From contig CM050651.1 in NCBI GenBank assembly GCA_027574665.1, positions 4,279,501 to 4,343,500 of the forward strand: a stretch of DNA of 64,000 nt. Reading direction: 5' to 3'. The translations under genes were made by a program, and so were the position numbers. The DNA comes from Rhynochetos jubatus (Eukaryota; Chordata; Aves; Eurypygiformes; Rhynochetidae). Within the stretch, counting starts at the first letter, position 1. Each line of letters starts with the position of its first letter. Below the pieces are notes generated by a model that ran no database searches, had not been told where the DNA came from, and worked only from the letters and a program-made list of their open reading frames with translations. Shown in pieces: positions 27,201-40,029 of this stretch.

Positions 27201-27224
27201 TGTCACACCTCTAGAAGTGTGACA
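27201..27224. repeat. 24-bp near-perfect palindrome
   Basis: The left half TGTCACACCTCT and the right half AGAAGTGTGACA are reverse complements except for one mismatched pair, with TCTAGA at the centre. It lies in a GC-richer non-coding tract. It could be a dimer-binding site or chance, and no known motif is claimed. Confidence 0.45.
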
Positions 27225-29647
27225 CTTGTGGAGCCAAATCCGGCCTCTGCCCCCCCTTTGCCAACCAGGTTTGGAAGGAATTTTTAAAATGCTTATCTCA
27301 CTTCCAAGACAACTGCCTTGGTTATTCATGCTGTGACAGCATTTACCAAGTGCCCCACTCTAAGAATCAGAAAGTCATGAATGAATAGGTTTTGGTATTG
27401 GAGTGCACCTGCCCGGTTGGTTGGCTCAAGCCAATGCCTGTACAAGGAGCAGGACTTGTATCAAATGTGTCTCTACAGGCAAACTGGATGTGCCTCTACA
27501 CTTCATTCCTAATAGCTGTTGAGTTTGGGGTTTTTATAAACCATTTCGAGTCACCAGCTCAGATCAGTTCAAGGCTGAGAATTAATTTTCATCTTTCCTT
27601 GATACAGCAAAAGCCTTAGAGATAGATCCTCCCTTCTCAGCTGCCCCCCATTCTGATATGGTGCCACGTCAGGATGGTTGGAATGGTTCCTTTATTTGAC
27701 ATTTCTTCCATTTATTCATGCATTGAGACACTTGTGACATAAACACCAGGACGGGCCTTTCAACAGGACGAGGTTGCTGTAGCCCCACCTCTCAATACAG
27801 ACACAGTGTGCTCCGCAATGTTCCCTGTGCTGCCTTGAATCCTGTGCGGTAGCTTGAGCGAAGAAATCAGAAAAAATGCTAACATCAAAATGAAATTCTA
27901 CCATTTGCACAATAGGCTTCTCTAACTATTAGCATATAAAAGTAATTTTGTCTTAACTCACTATTTTCATTCTCTCAATTGTCTACAACAAATTTAACAA
28001 GTAAATGTGCAAGGTTGTAAAGATACAATCTAGTGAAACCACATGGTTCTACACATCAAAGTAAAATATCATTTACATAAATATGAGATGAAATAGGTCA
28101 GTCACATGCATAATAACTTCTTTTAGCATAGAATGGTATCTATACAATGTGTTGCACAGTATGTAAATTAGTTGCTGTTCCCATAGTTCATATTTAATTC
28201 ACATCATATTATCTCTGGTCATTAAAGAATAATAAATAAGCATCAATTAGATGGAAGGAAGCATGTGGTTAATCTGCAACTTTTTAATTATGTATTTTGA
28301 GTTGGCCTCCAGTAACTATACTTAAAAAATACTGTGGAATAAAACATGCATCTCAGAGAGATATGCAATACTTCCACAAATTCTAACAGGATGCCTTCAG
28401 ACTAGGAGACAAGCAGCACAAATCACAGCAATGAAATATGTTTGTAAACATGTAAAGCAATGTGCGCAGTAAATACAGAGACCATTTATATATAGAATTT
28501 GTTCTCGGGTGATTAAGTATCAGTGCAAATATTTCTCAAAGTAACTCCTAAATAGTTTAACCTTTATTTATTTTTTGGTATATGCCCATGTAGATATCTC
28601 TGTGTACAATGCTGGGCTTGACTCTTTATCACACATTGATTTACTCACATTTTTTTTGCTGCTGTATTTTCAATTTACTCCAAAATTACTGTGAGAGCAT
28701 GATTCGGGTCCTTCATATCTTGGAACAGCAGTGGATCTCAAAGAGACTTCACATTTCAGAAATACCAGGGTGAATCTCTTTCAAAAATAGTTGTAGTAAC
28801 ATGAAATAAATAGTGACTATATGTACTACCATTGTTTGGTACATTTTCAGCTGTTTCATAAAAATCCTAGAAAATTACTCATTAACAGATTTTTCACTTG
28901 TAGTCTGCACATTAAATTTGGACTCAGACAGGACTATTGCAGTCAAGTAGCTTGGGTTTCTGTTGTTGTATTAGATTCATTCACATTTCCAAATTCCAGA
29001 AAACCTGTTCCTGCAAATTGTCCAGATGCCTCAGAGACAGGGGTTACCTTTCCTGGTGGTTACGGTGCATTAATGCAAAGGATAGAAGGGGCAAGAATAT
29101 CTGGACAGAAAAGATTAACATCTAGCCCTGACAAGGGCACACAGAGTGAATTTGAAGAAAAGACAGCTTTCAGGAGAAATGTCTGGGAAACAAGCTTTTA
29201 TAGAGAAAATTATGTTTGGATCTTAGTATATTACAAATACAAGTGCTGATTGCAAGGAATTAGATAATGGAAACTCACCTGTTTGATGGAGAATAGCTGT
29301 CCTTGTGCATGAGGGCATGTGCCAACAAACTGGGAGTCCAGCCAAAGTGACAGAGCAGAAAAATGAGGTACCAGATTTCCAGCACCCATAAGGCATCAGG
29401 GCAGAATACCAGAATGGCAAAAAATTCCAAATTTGGTCTGCGTAATTGATTTCATGGGAAGCCATTTTTTCCCCCAGTGAGTGGAAATCATGTATTTAAA
29501 AGAAAAATCTATTCACTGACAGATATTTCTTTTTTATGAAAATGCAAGTTGGGATACTTTGAGCAAGTCCAATGTATTTTTTCTCCAATAGTATTCCTAA
29601 AGAGTTGGTTTTAATCCAATCATCTGCTAATATTATTCCAAATTCTT

Positions 29648-29667
29648 AAAAAAAAAAAAAAAAAAAA
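29648..29667 (+). repeat. A20 homopolymer
   Basis: Twenty consecutive A residues lie in AT-rich DNA. No retrocopied gene or SINE could be recognised upstream of it. Confidence 0.8.
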
Positions 29668-30971
29668 GGAATAGAATCAATCTGTTATTAAGAAGGAAGG
29701 AAAATTTGTTTTGCAGTCCAAATTCCTCTTCTATGTGTGAAGTCCTTTCTTCTCAACCATACCAACAGAGATGACAGATTTAGGGATTTCTTTAGCTCAA
29801 TGAGAACTCTAATTAATATTGGCTGTAAATACAGCAATTACAACATGAACAAATATAGTACAAGTTTAATTGTTTTTCTGTTTTGGTAATCTTTACCCAA
29901 ATTTAAAGCTTTGCACAGTTAATGAATGTCTTTCATCTAACTTCTGTAATTTTCCATTCCATATATTGTTAATTAATTTCAGTGAACACTAAATGAGAGA
30001 ATATTACTATATGTATCTCAGAAAAACCACAAACCCTCCTACCCTGGGAAAAGTTGCTATGTATGGAGACTAAATGTTGTAATCTTAACTTTTTTTTTTT
30101 TTTTTTTAATTTGGATGAAATACTAACTGATATGAAATAGTGTGAATCTGGAAAAAAGTCTTGAGAGCATTAAGTTTTTTTCAAAATTAACAAATGAATG
30201 CACTTCTTAGATCACACGTATTAGTAAGAAAAAAATAATTTTAAATTTTTTAGGGTAATAGAATACCTGAATGGCACTCCAATCTAAACAGTACTTAAAG
30301 GGTAAGTCAGAGGAGGTCCTGCCCATATAACCTAGAAGATTTTTTCTTATATATTTTTACTTTCTCCTTGGAGATGCACTTAAAAAAATCTTTGTTATAG
30401 TCGCAGTGCTCTGGTCATGACCTGCTATTGTTCAGGTTGCATCACAGCTTTCCTAAGGTTCTCTTTAGTCTTGAAACCTTCACCATTCGGTCTGAAAATC
30501 CTCTACCTGGGGCTGAATGGCAAGTTTGGGCAAAACCATTTGTGCTGTTTGTCAGTGAGGGGAGAATGAATAAACACACAGCTCTCTTCACTGCGAAAGT
30601 ATTGCATCTGGCCTATGCTTTTTTTTAACTTTGGGGGTGGTTTTTTGTCTTTAGTTTGAACTGAAACACAACATCTTAGAAGTGATTTTATTTTGCCAGC
30701 TGCTAATGTGCAGACACTGAATTGTATTCCTGAGGATGGCTGCTCTGTTTTCTGCACTTGACTGTCCTTTTATATATACTCATATATATTTAGCTGTAAG
30801 GAAAAGAATGGAGAGGGGATGGTCTTGTCAGAAAAGCGATGAAGCAAAACTTAGGATACTTCGATTTAGATTCTAACCAGGCTGTGCATGTCTTGAATGG
30901 TCAAGCTGCTTAGGGACAAAGATTTTTCAAAGCATCTGAAGGCTTTCCAAGTACAACTCACTTGCCTTTTG

Positions 30972-30992
30972 AAAAAAAAAAAAAAAAAAAAA
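30972..30992 (+). repeat. A21 homopolymer
   Basis: Twenty-one consecutive A residues follow a CTTTTG context. No source element is recognisable on the 5' side. Confidence 0.8.
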
Positions 30993-31249
30993 TCACATTT
31001 TTCTTCTCTCAGCATACTTCCAAGGTATTTTCAGTACCTCCCAAGGAAGATGGGCATGTAATAGATTTTCATAAATTCCATTGAAATTATTTTGTAAAAA
31101 TGGAGATGATAATGCTTTCTTTCTTTCCTCTATCTTGTTCCTTTGTGAAAGAAGCTGTCTTTTATTGTGTTTGCTTAGTACATTGAAGCTGGGAGCTGAA
31201 TAGGGATCTGCTGAATAGTGATGACGATACTATGGAAAAATTTATACTT

Positions 31250-31345
31250 CCTATGCTATTCATTTTACAGTCTGAAGGAAATGGGTCACAAATGGTGAGT
31301 AAGTTGCTCAAGGGCACCAAATGTCACAGGAGAAATAGATGGCTA
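31250..31345 (-). mobile_element. MIR / CORE-SINE fragment, antisense
   Basis: CATTTTACAG (31261-31270) is followed by a GGAAATGGGTCACA block, then GTAAGTTGCTCAAGGGCACC, then GTCACAGG. In the minus-strand orientation this is the order of the MIR core: the family reads, antisense, as 'cattttacagatgaggaaactgaggcacagagaggttaagtnacttgcccaaggtcac'. Four blocks match in order with near-normal spacing. The copy is 5'- and 3'-truncated and heavily mutated, as expected of a relic more than 100 million years old. Confidence 0.65.
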
Positions 31346-34029
31346 AGTATTTCCACACACCAGTGAAACTCAGTGATGAAATAAATATAAGGGCCTGCAT
31401 TCATTATGGAGTTGATTTAAATTATGGGCTTAAAGCTCCAATTAGGAAAACATATGAAAACATGCTTAAGTACCATCACAGACAGAACGGTATTTAAGTT
31501 CAGCTCTTCACTAGGACTTCAACTCACATTTAAAATTAAATACAAATTAAAAGCTGAATTTTCTATAAAATGCTTAATCCCCGAAAGTAAAACTTTCAGT
31601 TACTTATGGGTATCTGAAAGCAGTTTCATATATGTGAAATGTTATGCAATTTTAACTTCTGTAGTCATTGCCAGATCCATTTCTGCAAGTATACCCAAGT
31701 GCAAAAATACTTAAAAATGCACACCGCTACAAAATAAAACACAAATGAGATGGCCTTAAGTTATTTACATTCTGTATACTGCAGAGTATCAGGATAGAAA
31801 TTTACATTCCTAGTATAAAAAAAATATTACTAACTATTGAATCTCTGTTCTTCATAGCAGGAATGTCAAATGAATTCTGATTAGTCCTGATTTTGCTTAG
31901 TAATTAATGGAAAAGATAATGTTATGTCCATGGATGTCACACCTTGCTATCCTATATCCTTGTCTTTTTAAATCTGTTTCTAATTTCACACGTGCATTAT
32001 TACAAACTTGATTCAGGATTTTCCAAAGATGTTTTCAAGCTTATAGGTGGACAACAGTTTCTAAGTGCTCACCGAGTATCATCTGGCTTTGAATTATGTC
32101 AGTGACTGAAATACCTCTGGCACTGATCAGTTGTCAGTGAATAGACATTCAGTAATAGTTTGGAGGGGCATGTAATAATTTTAGATGCTAAGGGATAATT
32201 ACAAAAATTCACAATGTGATATCAAAGATTTCCTACATTTATCTTGCAAAGTGTACTTCAAATAGTTAATAATGTTACGATGATTAAAATAACTATAGAG
32301 ATATATATATGCAGGAAACATCATTTTCTCATTCAATTAAAGCAACCAGGTCTGATGTTTCTCATGATGTTTTCAGTTTTGCTTAAGGACTTGCTGTAAA
32401 TAGTCTTTGTTTTGTCTATTTAAGAAAACAGTGAGTCAATATATACAATTTTCTTATTTAAAACATGTGACGCTGCTTTTCCTTCTGGTTCAAGCTATCA
32501 CATGCAGGGGAAAAAAAGGATACCATCTGCAGAAAGTGTTACTGCCACAGTATTACATGCCGTGGGTACTGCAAAAAGGCACTCCAGGAAGCACTGCTAG
32601 TCCTGCATTTCTTCAGGCATCTGATGAATACAAAAAGGGGCTCAAAGGCATCTTTTATTCTGCAGGAGATGGGTCTGGAGACAAGGAATTGGGGTCCTAG
32701 CACCAGGCTGTCGGAACTATCTTTTTAAAACATCTTTTGTCGGCATATATTGCACAGGTATCGAGACTGATTTCTTTAGTCAGCTGCTGTTTAATAAATT
32801 ATTTCTGGTTCGAGGCGGGGTGTGTGTGTGTGTGTGTGTCACTGTAAGACCTATTTAAGCATAGGCTAGAGAAACTAGATTTCTGGCAGATCTGTGATGG
32901 GGCCAGGAGCCCCCCCAGGGGATTTAATTGAGAGGATGTGGGTTGCTATAATGTTTGTCCCAAGTACACTGGGAAAACTACTGTCTTTGTGAAGTGACTT
33001 TCTTGGGCCAGCCACTTGTATTTCCTAACCTTAGTGAATTCCCTACACGTCTCTCTGACTACTGACTCTCCCCAAAATTGCTGCTTACTTACAGATAAAT
33101 TTTCAAGCTCTCTTCACTCTTCCAAATGACTCGTATCCAACCCAGCCTGTCCTCCTCAACAGAATAATAGGAGACTATATAAAAGCAGTTTCTGGGATGT
33201 GCAAGGATCCCTCTTGCTGTCATTTTCCTCTCTGAACATGCTGAATTATAATAACGAAGGAAATAAGATTCAAAGAAATGTTTTAAAGTATATATTTCTT
33301 TTTCTATATTACATTTGCATATGCTGAAATTACATAACCTCAGTAATAGTCCCAAATGAAGTGTCCAAAGTAGAATTAGTACACAACAGAAACTTTTCAG
33401 AGATTATTATTTCCTACATTGGATATAACCAGACCTACTATTTTTCTCCTGCAAATGGCTCCCAAGTTGGCCAAAACCACAAATGGATTCTTAAAAAATA
33501 TAATTGGTGACTGGATTCAGTTTTGGTTATTTCTGAGGAAGTTTGGCACCTTTCATTCATGCTTTATAGTAATGGGGTATTTCCTCACTGTACCATTATA
33601 AGTTATGATACAGATCCAGCTGAGTTCTCAAAACAGAGTGTAAATTTAGTATTAAAGTTTCCTGGGAATGAATAGGAAATTTATAAGCTATTGTATTCTA
33701 CTGAAGCAATATGCTTGTACGTTCTCCGTTCTGAATATCATCCCTTGTGCACAGCCTCAAAAAATCCTCTGGGGCTGACGAGTAATGCACCAGGGTGAAC
33801 AGAAGCTGGATTTGGAGAGAAGTCAGGATGTTTCTGATCACTTTGGAAAGCGACAATGTCATTATACTAAGTGAACACCAAAGTAATATATGGGGTGGAA
33901 ATCGCAAGATAAAGTGAAGGGTTTTATTTTTAATCCTTCATTCACATGCTTTTGACCCCTTAGGAAGAGCGTGCTAGTTTGATGGAATGTTGTATTGAAA
34001 ATAAATATATTAATAGAAGATATTAAAAA
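31346..34029. other. AT-rich non-coding DNA with a TG repeat
   Basis: No gene is recognisable. The 97-codon plus-strand frame at 32407-32700 has no known domain. A (TG)n microsatellite lies at 32821-32839. The remainder is plain sequence. Confidence 0.55.
32821..32839 (+). repeat. (TG)9 microsatellite
   Basis: About nine and a half TG units directly follow a GGCGGGG stretch. It is a simple dinucleotide repeat, potentially polymorphic. Confidence 0.85.
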
Positions 34030-34720
34030 TCACTGTGGCTTTAGGTAATGTTTTTAATGTTCAGCTCTGTTTGACACATCTGTCTGGAGCCATGGGAACA
34101 TTGCAAATTAAAAAGATCCACAAGATATGCACACCCCAGTGTCTGGGAGAGACTAGTCATTTGGGTAGGCCTTTTTTTTTTTGTGTGTGTGCTCTGACCC
34201 AAATAGCTTATTTTTCCCCTTTGATTTAGAACACAGGAGAAGTTATTATTTGCTATTTGCAGATCAGGTTATTTGGGTCAAAGCACTGGAGTAGGCCTAA
34301 AGTATCTGAACGGCCGGGGTATTTTTCTTTTTTTTTGCATCAGCTCTGTTCTACTTCACTGCTGCTCCACATCACTGCATCAGTGACTGGCGCCAGCTCC
34401 CTGATCCCAGCACAGCCAAATTTCATCTGGGTCGGAGTGCAGGTGGGATAAATATGCCCTGCAGGTGTGTGTGTGGCGGGCACTTCTCTTTTCAGACAGA
34501 ATTAAACATTAGTTGGCGAAGTATTTGAGCTGCACTCAATGCACATGATCTTTGATAAGCCACTTGATGCAGCATTTCTTAAGTGAAAACATAATTCAAA
34601 AATTATCTTGGATGAGAACTCTGCCATTAGGCAATGACAAGTAAAGGGTAATGATCAAAAAGTACTGTAGCTAGCAGAGAGCTGCAGGAATCATCACTTA
34701 GTCCAGTCGTCCTTAACATC
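34030..34720. promoter_or_regulatory. candidate conserved non-coding block
   Basis: Most of this interval is non-repetitive, with moderate GC and several developmental-type motif cores: GATAAATATGCCC, TTTGATAAGCCA, CATTAGGCAATGACAA and GGTAATGATCA. A T-run and a TGTGTG stretch at 34170-34190 interrupt it, so it may be two blocks. It shares TAAAGGGTAATGATCA (34642-34657) with 22711-22726. The call rests on texture, not on an alignment. Confidence 0.25.
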
Positions 34721-34859
34721 TGTGGAAGAACAGGAGCAGCACATTACTATTTTGGAGTGGATAGTTAGCTGGGAAATGTTGAAAATACCCATACAGATAA
34801 AGAAAGAGGATTGAAGTGGATCTGGGAAGAGAAAAGATAAAAACTGCTGCTTAGAACAT

Positions 34860-35160
34860 TATCTGAAACCAGGATAATGTGGGGAAAAGAGATAATGATA
34901 TAAACTTCAGAAGAGCAAATGAGAACAGATTATTAGATGGGCCTCTGTATGTCAGTGTAATAGACAAAAATCACTGAGGGTTTACATATGCAGAATTAAT
35001 GAACCGGGAAAGAAAGATATTATAGTGAGAGACTACAATGTGCATACACCCTCCAAGTTTACTTTGATGACTGATAACTTTTCTTCTAACTCAACAGGGA
35101 GTGACAGAGAAAACATCTGTCAGGAGACCTCTGCTTTGGAGTTGGTCCTCAAAGTAGGTG
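34860..35160 (+). mobile_element. possible LINE endonuclease-region remnant
   Basis: Translated in the frame containing ATTATAGTGAGAGACTACAA (35019-35038), the DNA gives a short stretch reading Ile-Ile-Val-Arg-Asp-Tyr-Asn-Val-His. This resembles the '(V/L)xGDFN' active-site block of the AP-endonuclease domain in CR1/L2-type LINEs, with the usual Gly replaced by Arg and Phe by Tyr. The preceding AACAGATTATTAGATG and following region also have the feel of reptilian CR1-L3 copies. No full-length frame survives. The resemblance is short, so this is tentative. Confidence 0.3.
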
Positions 35161-35582
35161 TGTGAACTTTAAGGCTGATAAAATGTTATGGTTTATGCCC
35201 CAGCAGGAAGTGTGCTGTAGTCCTCTGTCCTGAATGCTTTCCCTTCCATTACAGTTTTCATTATTGACCCTCAAGAAACATCCAAATAGGAGTTTTAGAT
35301 TTACTGCTCATCCTTCACTGTTCACTGGGGGAACTGAATCCAGGAATGTTTGGCAAATGCTGTTTATCTGTAATTTAAATATATGAAGGATAGGTGTGAA
35401 GTGTTGCTCAGCTGCATCTCTGCTGGTTTTTAGGTTTCTGGATTTAAGCTGAAGTCAGTACCTTTGTCCATCCACTTCTTAATGAGACTACCTGTAATCA
35501 CACCCCAATCGTGCATGAATCTTAACAGATCTCTGTAGCAGCTGCATCCCGCAGGATGCACAGGGTGGTTTAGCTTTGCTTT

Positions 35583-35602
35583 GGGGGGGGAGGGGGGGGG
35601 GG
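35583..35602 (+). repeat. G8-A-G11 homopurine run
   Basis: Eight G, one A and eleven G form an almost pure 20-nt G tract, followed by an A/G-rich stretch. On the minus strand it reads as poly-C. It meets the sequence requirement for intramolecular G-quadruplex formation, four G-runs of at least three, only if the long runs are split into shorter stems. It is striking in such an AT-rich region. Confidence 0.75.
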
Positions 35603-38600
35603 AAGAAAAGAAATTAAGAAAAAAAAAATCTTTGTAATAACATATAACACATCCATCAAAGTAAATTGAGGCCTTTTATCATCCCCTCTTATATACACCA
35701 GTTCCTTACTAGACCAATTAGTCCTAATGGCACATGTGAATGTTCCTCTCCTTAATTCACTGTGTTGGGATAGCAGCAGCAAAGCTAGTGACCATTCAAC
35801 TAGCCTTTGTCCGGCAGAATTCAGAATGTTCTTTTGTTGTTCCATCGCCTTTTTTTAGATCTTCTAATGCCTGAAATAGGCCCAAGGTTTCTTCTTAGCT
35901 TGCCTGCAGAGTGCCATGTTTCCTAAGGAAAACACTGCTTCCAGTTGCAGTGTTTTGGCATCAGGCACGGCCCAACACACAGGTAGGAACTGCACCTATA
36001 ATTAATACCCTCAGAAGGCACCTCTGAAGGCTTCTTAGGTGCACTTAAACTATGGAGGGCAATTGCTGAATGATGTGCAGACTTCTGCTTCACCGTCAAA
36101 AATGTCATGGATTTAGAGAAAAGATAATTTTTGTTGAGAAGCTAAGGAAAAATTTTACTTGCATAAAAGCCGAACAGGGGTATTTGACATCCAATTCTCA
36201 GAAGATTCCATTGTTTAAAAACATTCACACTATTGGTTTATAATTAAGCAAGTAAGCTATGTGCATTTCAACTACCATTGTGTCTTGTAATTGTGATAAT
36301 CTTGCTCAGTTCAGAAAATCCAGGGTGCTAAGATCAAAGACAAATATTGCTAAAAGGAATGAAAAAAACCCAACCCTATTGCTATCAATAGAATAACAAA
36401 TAGTTGAAGAAAAAGCCCTACAAAATTAAATGGTTTTCTCACAGATCCTTGCACTGTTGCATGAACATCCTAAGTGACTTCTTACTATATATGAGTTTGT
36501 TGTGTGATTCAGTGAATGATGAAATTACCTTCAGTGATGTTTTTTTACAGACAGCTGTTTCACATGCATTTCCATTAGAAAGAACAAAGTGTTCAGGATT
36601 AATATGAGAGTGCTCTTCAGTGGCCTCAATAGCTGGCTCATTCAACTCTTCAAACTGTCAATATGCCAGATATTTCAATGTAGTGTGCCCATTAAACATT
36701 TTAATCAAGAAAACTACTGTAATAGCACCAAATTGGGAATATAATTAAAACAGCAAAAATTCATATTTTCCCTTTCATGTAACTGTACTAATTCTCTAAT
36801 AAATTTCATAAAGTTGACTCATAATTCTGCTTTGGCATTCTGACAAAAGAACAGAATTCTTTGCAAGTGTTTGCTTAATTTCCATTTTTCAAACCTAATT
36901 TCAATTTTTATTGCTTCATTTTGAATATACTGATTAAAGTAATATTAAGTCTTGCGAAGCTTTGCCAAAGAAAATGAAAGAATGAAATTATGTATATTTA
37001 ATTAGCTACAGTTCTTATTTAGGAACAACTTATTCTTTCTCTTTTAAGATTGATTTTTTTATCAAGTAAACCCTAAATCACTCATAACTCATTAGTCAAC
37101 CCTGTTTAGAAATATGGGGGGAGAGGGGGGTGAAACACCACCTTCATATTTAAAATCTGTTCACTTAAAGAAGTTGATACATATATATATATAAAAAATA
37201 AATTCAGAAAGCTTTTTTATTAAAATATAAGCCCTCTGTCCTCCTCAAATCTACACAGGGTCTATATTTTAATCATGTACCATTCCAGTGTTGGCTTCAA
37301 CATTGCTACTTCCAGGTCACAAGTTTCTGCAGAGACAAAGAATAAAACATGGCAACATGTGGAAAAAAAGGTTTATTAAAAAACCCAGTAGAGTTTAACT
37401 CCTAAAATCTCTGAGCACTCATTGCAAATTAAAATATATTTTTAGGTATGGTTTCTATTTAAACAAGCAGGTATTAGTGTTTTTATAGGGAAAAGGGGTG
37501 TGTTTCTATGTTTTCTAACTCTAAGTAGCCTTCAAAATGCTGAAGTACATAAGCAGTTTTCTTTCTTATTTAGAAGTGGGTTTATTTTCATGATCAAGTT
37601 TTGTTGAATTGGGATTATGTTCAGCACCTTCACAAAGAAGTCTTAAATGATCAAGCCACAGTAAACGATGTCATGTGTCACATTACAGCATTAACAGCGA
37701 ACACTAAATCAGTTAATCAACCATATGTGTGACAAGCTAATTTTCAGTTGAAAACTAAAATTAATTTCTATCAGAAAGAAAGATTTAGGACTTACGACCC
37801 AGCATCACAATTATACAGGACTAAGGGTATGAATTTAATATACCCTTGTTTATAGAAACCAATTAACATGGAAGATGACAATCTCTAAAAGTTGAAATTC
37901 TAAGGACTCTTCTACAAAGTTAAAGGAAAGCCATTCTAAAGAAGAATACAGAATTTAAACTACCCTCTTTTGCCCACATCTGGGAAACTCATTCCAGTAG
38001 AGAACACAAGAAAAGTCAATACTTTTCCACTCACAAGCCACCCTTATAAAAGAAAAAAATCAGGGGTAAAAGCAAAACACACTTCTAAAACCACTGAATA
38101 ATCTACCAAAGCTGAGAATGAGAATACTTTGAAACCACTTCCTCTGCTACAATTGTGGAGTAACTGATGCAGCAGTAATTTCCTTCTTCTCCTGGATAAG
38201 CTCTTACAGGTTTTTGTCCAAGCCCTCAAAAAAACCACAGTTTTCAGGTAGTCAGTCTCTAACTCCAGCCACATAACCACTAAATGATTTTTGGTCATAT
38301 AGATAAATCCCCCAAACAATGAGTAATAGTTGAAGGGAGCTCAGAAGAATCCAGCCTTTCTAGCAAAAGACCAACCTCTTATCCTTGAAGTTATGTGTGA
38401 TTTCCTCTGTTGACAGGGTCTTTTGCATTTTTCAACATTATAGCTAAAAACTAACCCCTAAGTAAAGGGTTCTATTTTCTTTCCCCCTCTTTCTTTTTTT
38501 TTCCTCCTTTTTCCTAATATCAGGCTCTAACAACTTCACTTTGCAAATGCATCCACAAAACTGGTCTGTTACATGCAAGCAGGTTAGGCATGGCCCATGC

Positions 38601-40029
38601 CAGCAGTCTCTTGGTGACAAAACACACCAGCAGAAAGCTGTTTTTTTAGTAGGACCCCATACACTCAGGGAACTCTGGGTTGTTCTTACACCTTCCTTCA
38701 AGTGTACAAATAAATACTATCTTTTAAGATTTGGCCACAGACTTTTACTTACAACAGCGGAAGTTCTGTACTATATGTGTAAAAGTGCTATACAGTTTCC
38801 CTGGTCATCCATGATTTGTTATTTTAATTTAAAAATATAATAGTAACCACAGAAGCAAGGAAGAACAGATTCTGGGCAGAAATGGCTACAAAGTTATAAA
38901 ATTCTGTGGTTTTCCCAGTCAATTAGATTTTGAGGTACCACTGAAAGGATAGTCTGTTTTCTGTAAACTACTGCAGGAAATGTTGCTCATGATGTATGTT
39001 GTATAAAGTACATATTGCCCTATAATGCAATTTGGTTTTATTTAGTACATGTTTAATAAGAGTGTCCAACCCACTAATTAGAACAAGTAAGCCAGAGGTC
39101 CATTATAAATTGCTAAAAGGACAGATACGATATCCCTGGGAAAGAAATATGACTGTCTTTATTTATTATTAATCATTACCATAGTTAACCAATTAACAAA
39201 TCACTTTATCCTTTCAGGCTTATAAGGATAGGCATAATTCTACGTTAATTATTATCACTGAGTTATTAGTGTTATAGAATAAAAGAATTAAACAGTTTAT
39301 GTTACGTTGCTCTGAGCGAACAATAGCCCTTGAAGTCTGGAACCTCCAATGCCCTAAATAATTTTTTTAAATAATAAAATAATTTATTTTCTAAATTATA
39401 TAACCACTTTTACACTGAAAGCCCGTTTTTCTAGGTAATGGGTAAATATGCTGCATTTAGTAAGAAGCGCCTCGGTCTTCACAGTAAGGACTATCAATTT
39501 TCCTGCTTGTATCTCTCAATATGTTATTCAAGCTCAGAGTACCAGACTGGTTTTGGTATCAAGTCATCAGTGGCACTGCTCTATGGTTATTCCATCTACT
39601 TTCTGGAGTCCAACTGTCAATTCTTAGTTTTTGCATGAAGAAATTTAACAAAATATTTAATGAATATCTCTAAAATAACTACTCTACCGGCAAGGGAAAG
39701 AGGATGTGTACTATTTTGTTCGCTTTGCGTACATTAGGTGACTCTTGAGAGCAAATATTTTAGTTCTTGTTTCCTTGATTACCATGTCAAGGTTTTCAGT
39801 GGAACAAGAGCGGGATTCATGGCTCGTTGTCTTAAGGGGGGTACCCATAGCCCTTGGCTAAGGAATTGCTCTCAAGTTTAGTCTTTTTTTGGTGCACTGA
39901 ATATTTAATTAGCTATTGCAAAGTGGAACAGCTTTCAGGCTGAAATGGGTGAGGGAAAATATTTTCCTCCCTCATGAATATCTTATGGGATATTCTCCTG
40001 GAAGGTAAGAATTCAGATCTTCTCAAGCA
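35603..40029. other. AT-rich non-coding DNA, no gene seen
   Basis: I recognise no exon, RNA gene or datable transposon. It contains a (AT)n run at 37180-37193 and a 41-nt uninterrupted pyrimidine tract at 38475-38515. Open frames of up to about 99 codons at 38541-38840 on the plus strand and 38444-38701 on the minus strand overlap each other and carry no domain. Confidence 0.55.
38475..38515 (+). repeat. 41-nt pure polypyrimidine tract
   Basis: Only C and T occur over 41 consecutive positions on the plus strand (purines on the minus strand). It could adopt triplex/H-DNA if mirror-symmetric, but I see no clean mirror repeat. It is not followed by an AG acceptor that opens a recognisable exon. 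Confidence 0.7.

Larger units (their letters stand above)
22881..31249. other. AT-rich non-coding DNA, no gene seen
   Basis: No exon or RNA gene is recognisable. The two longest plus-strand open frames of the window lie here (25808-26188, 126 codons, and 28821-29249, 142 codons). Neither has a domain I can name, and their lengths fit chance. A slightly GC-richer tract runs from 26860 to 27280 and includes the near-palindrome at 27201-27224. Homopolymer runs occur at 29648-29667, 30090-30107 and 30972-30992. Confidence 0.55.
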
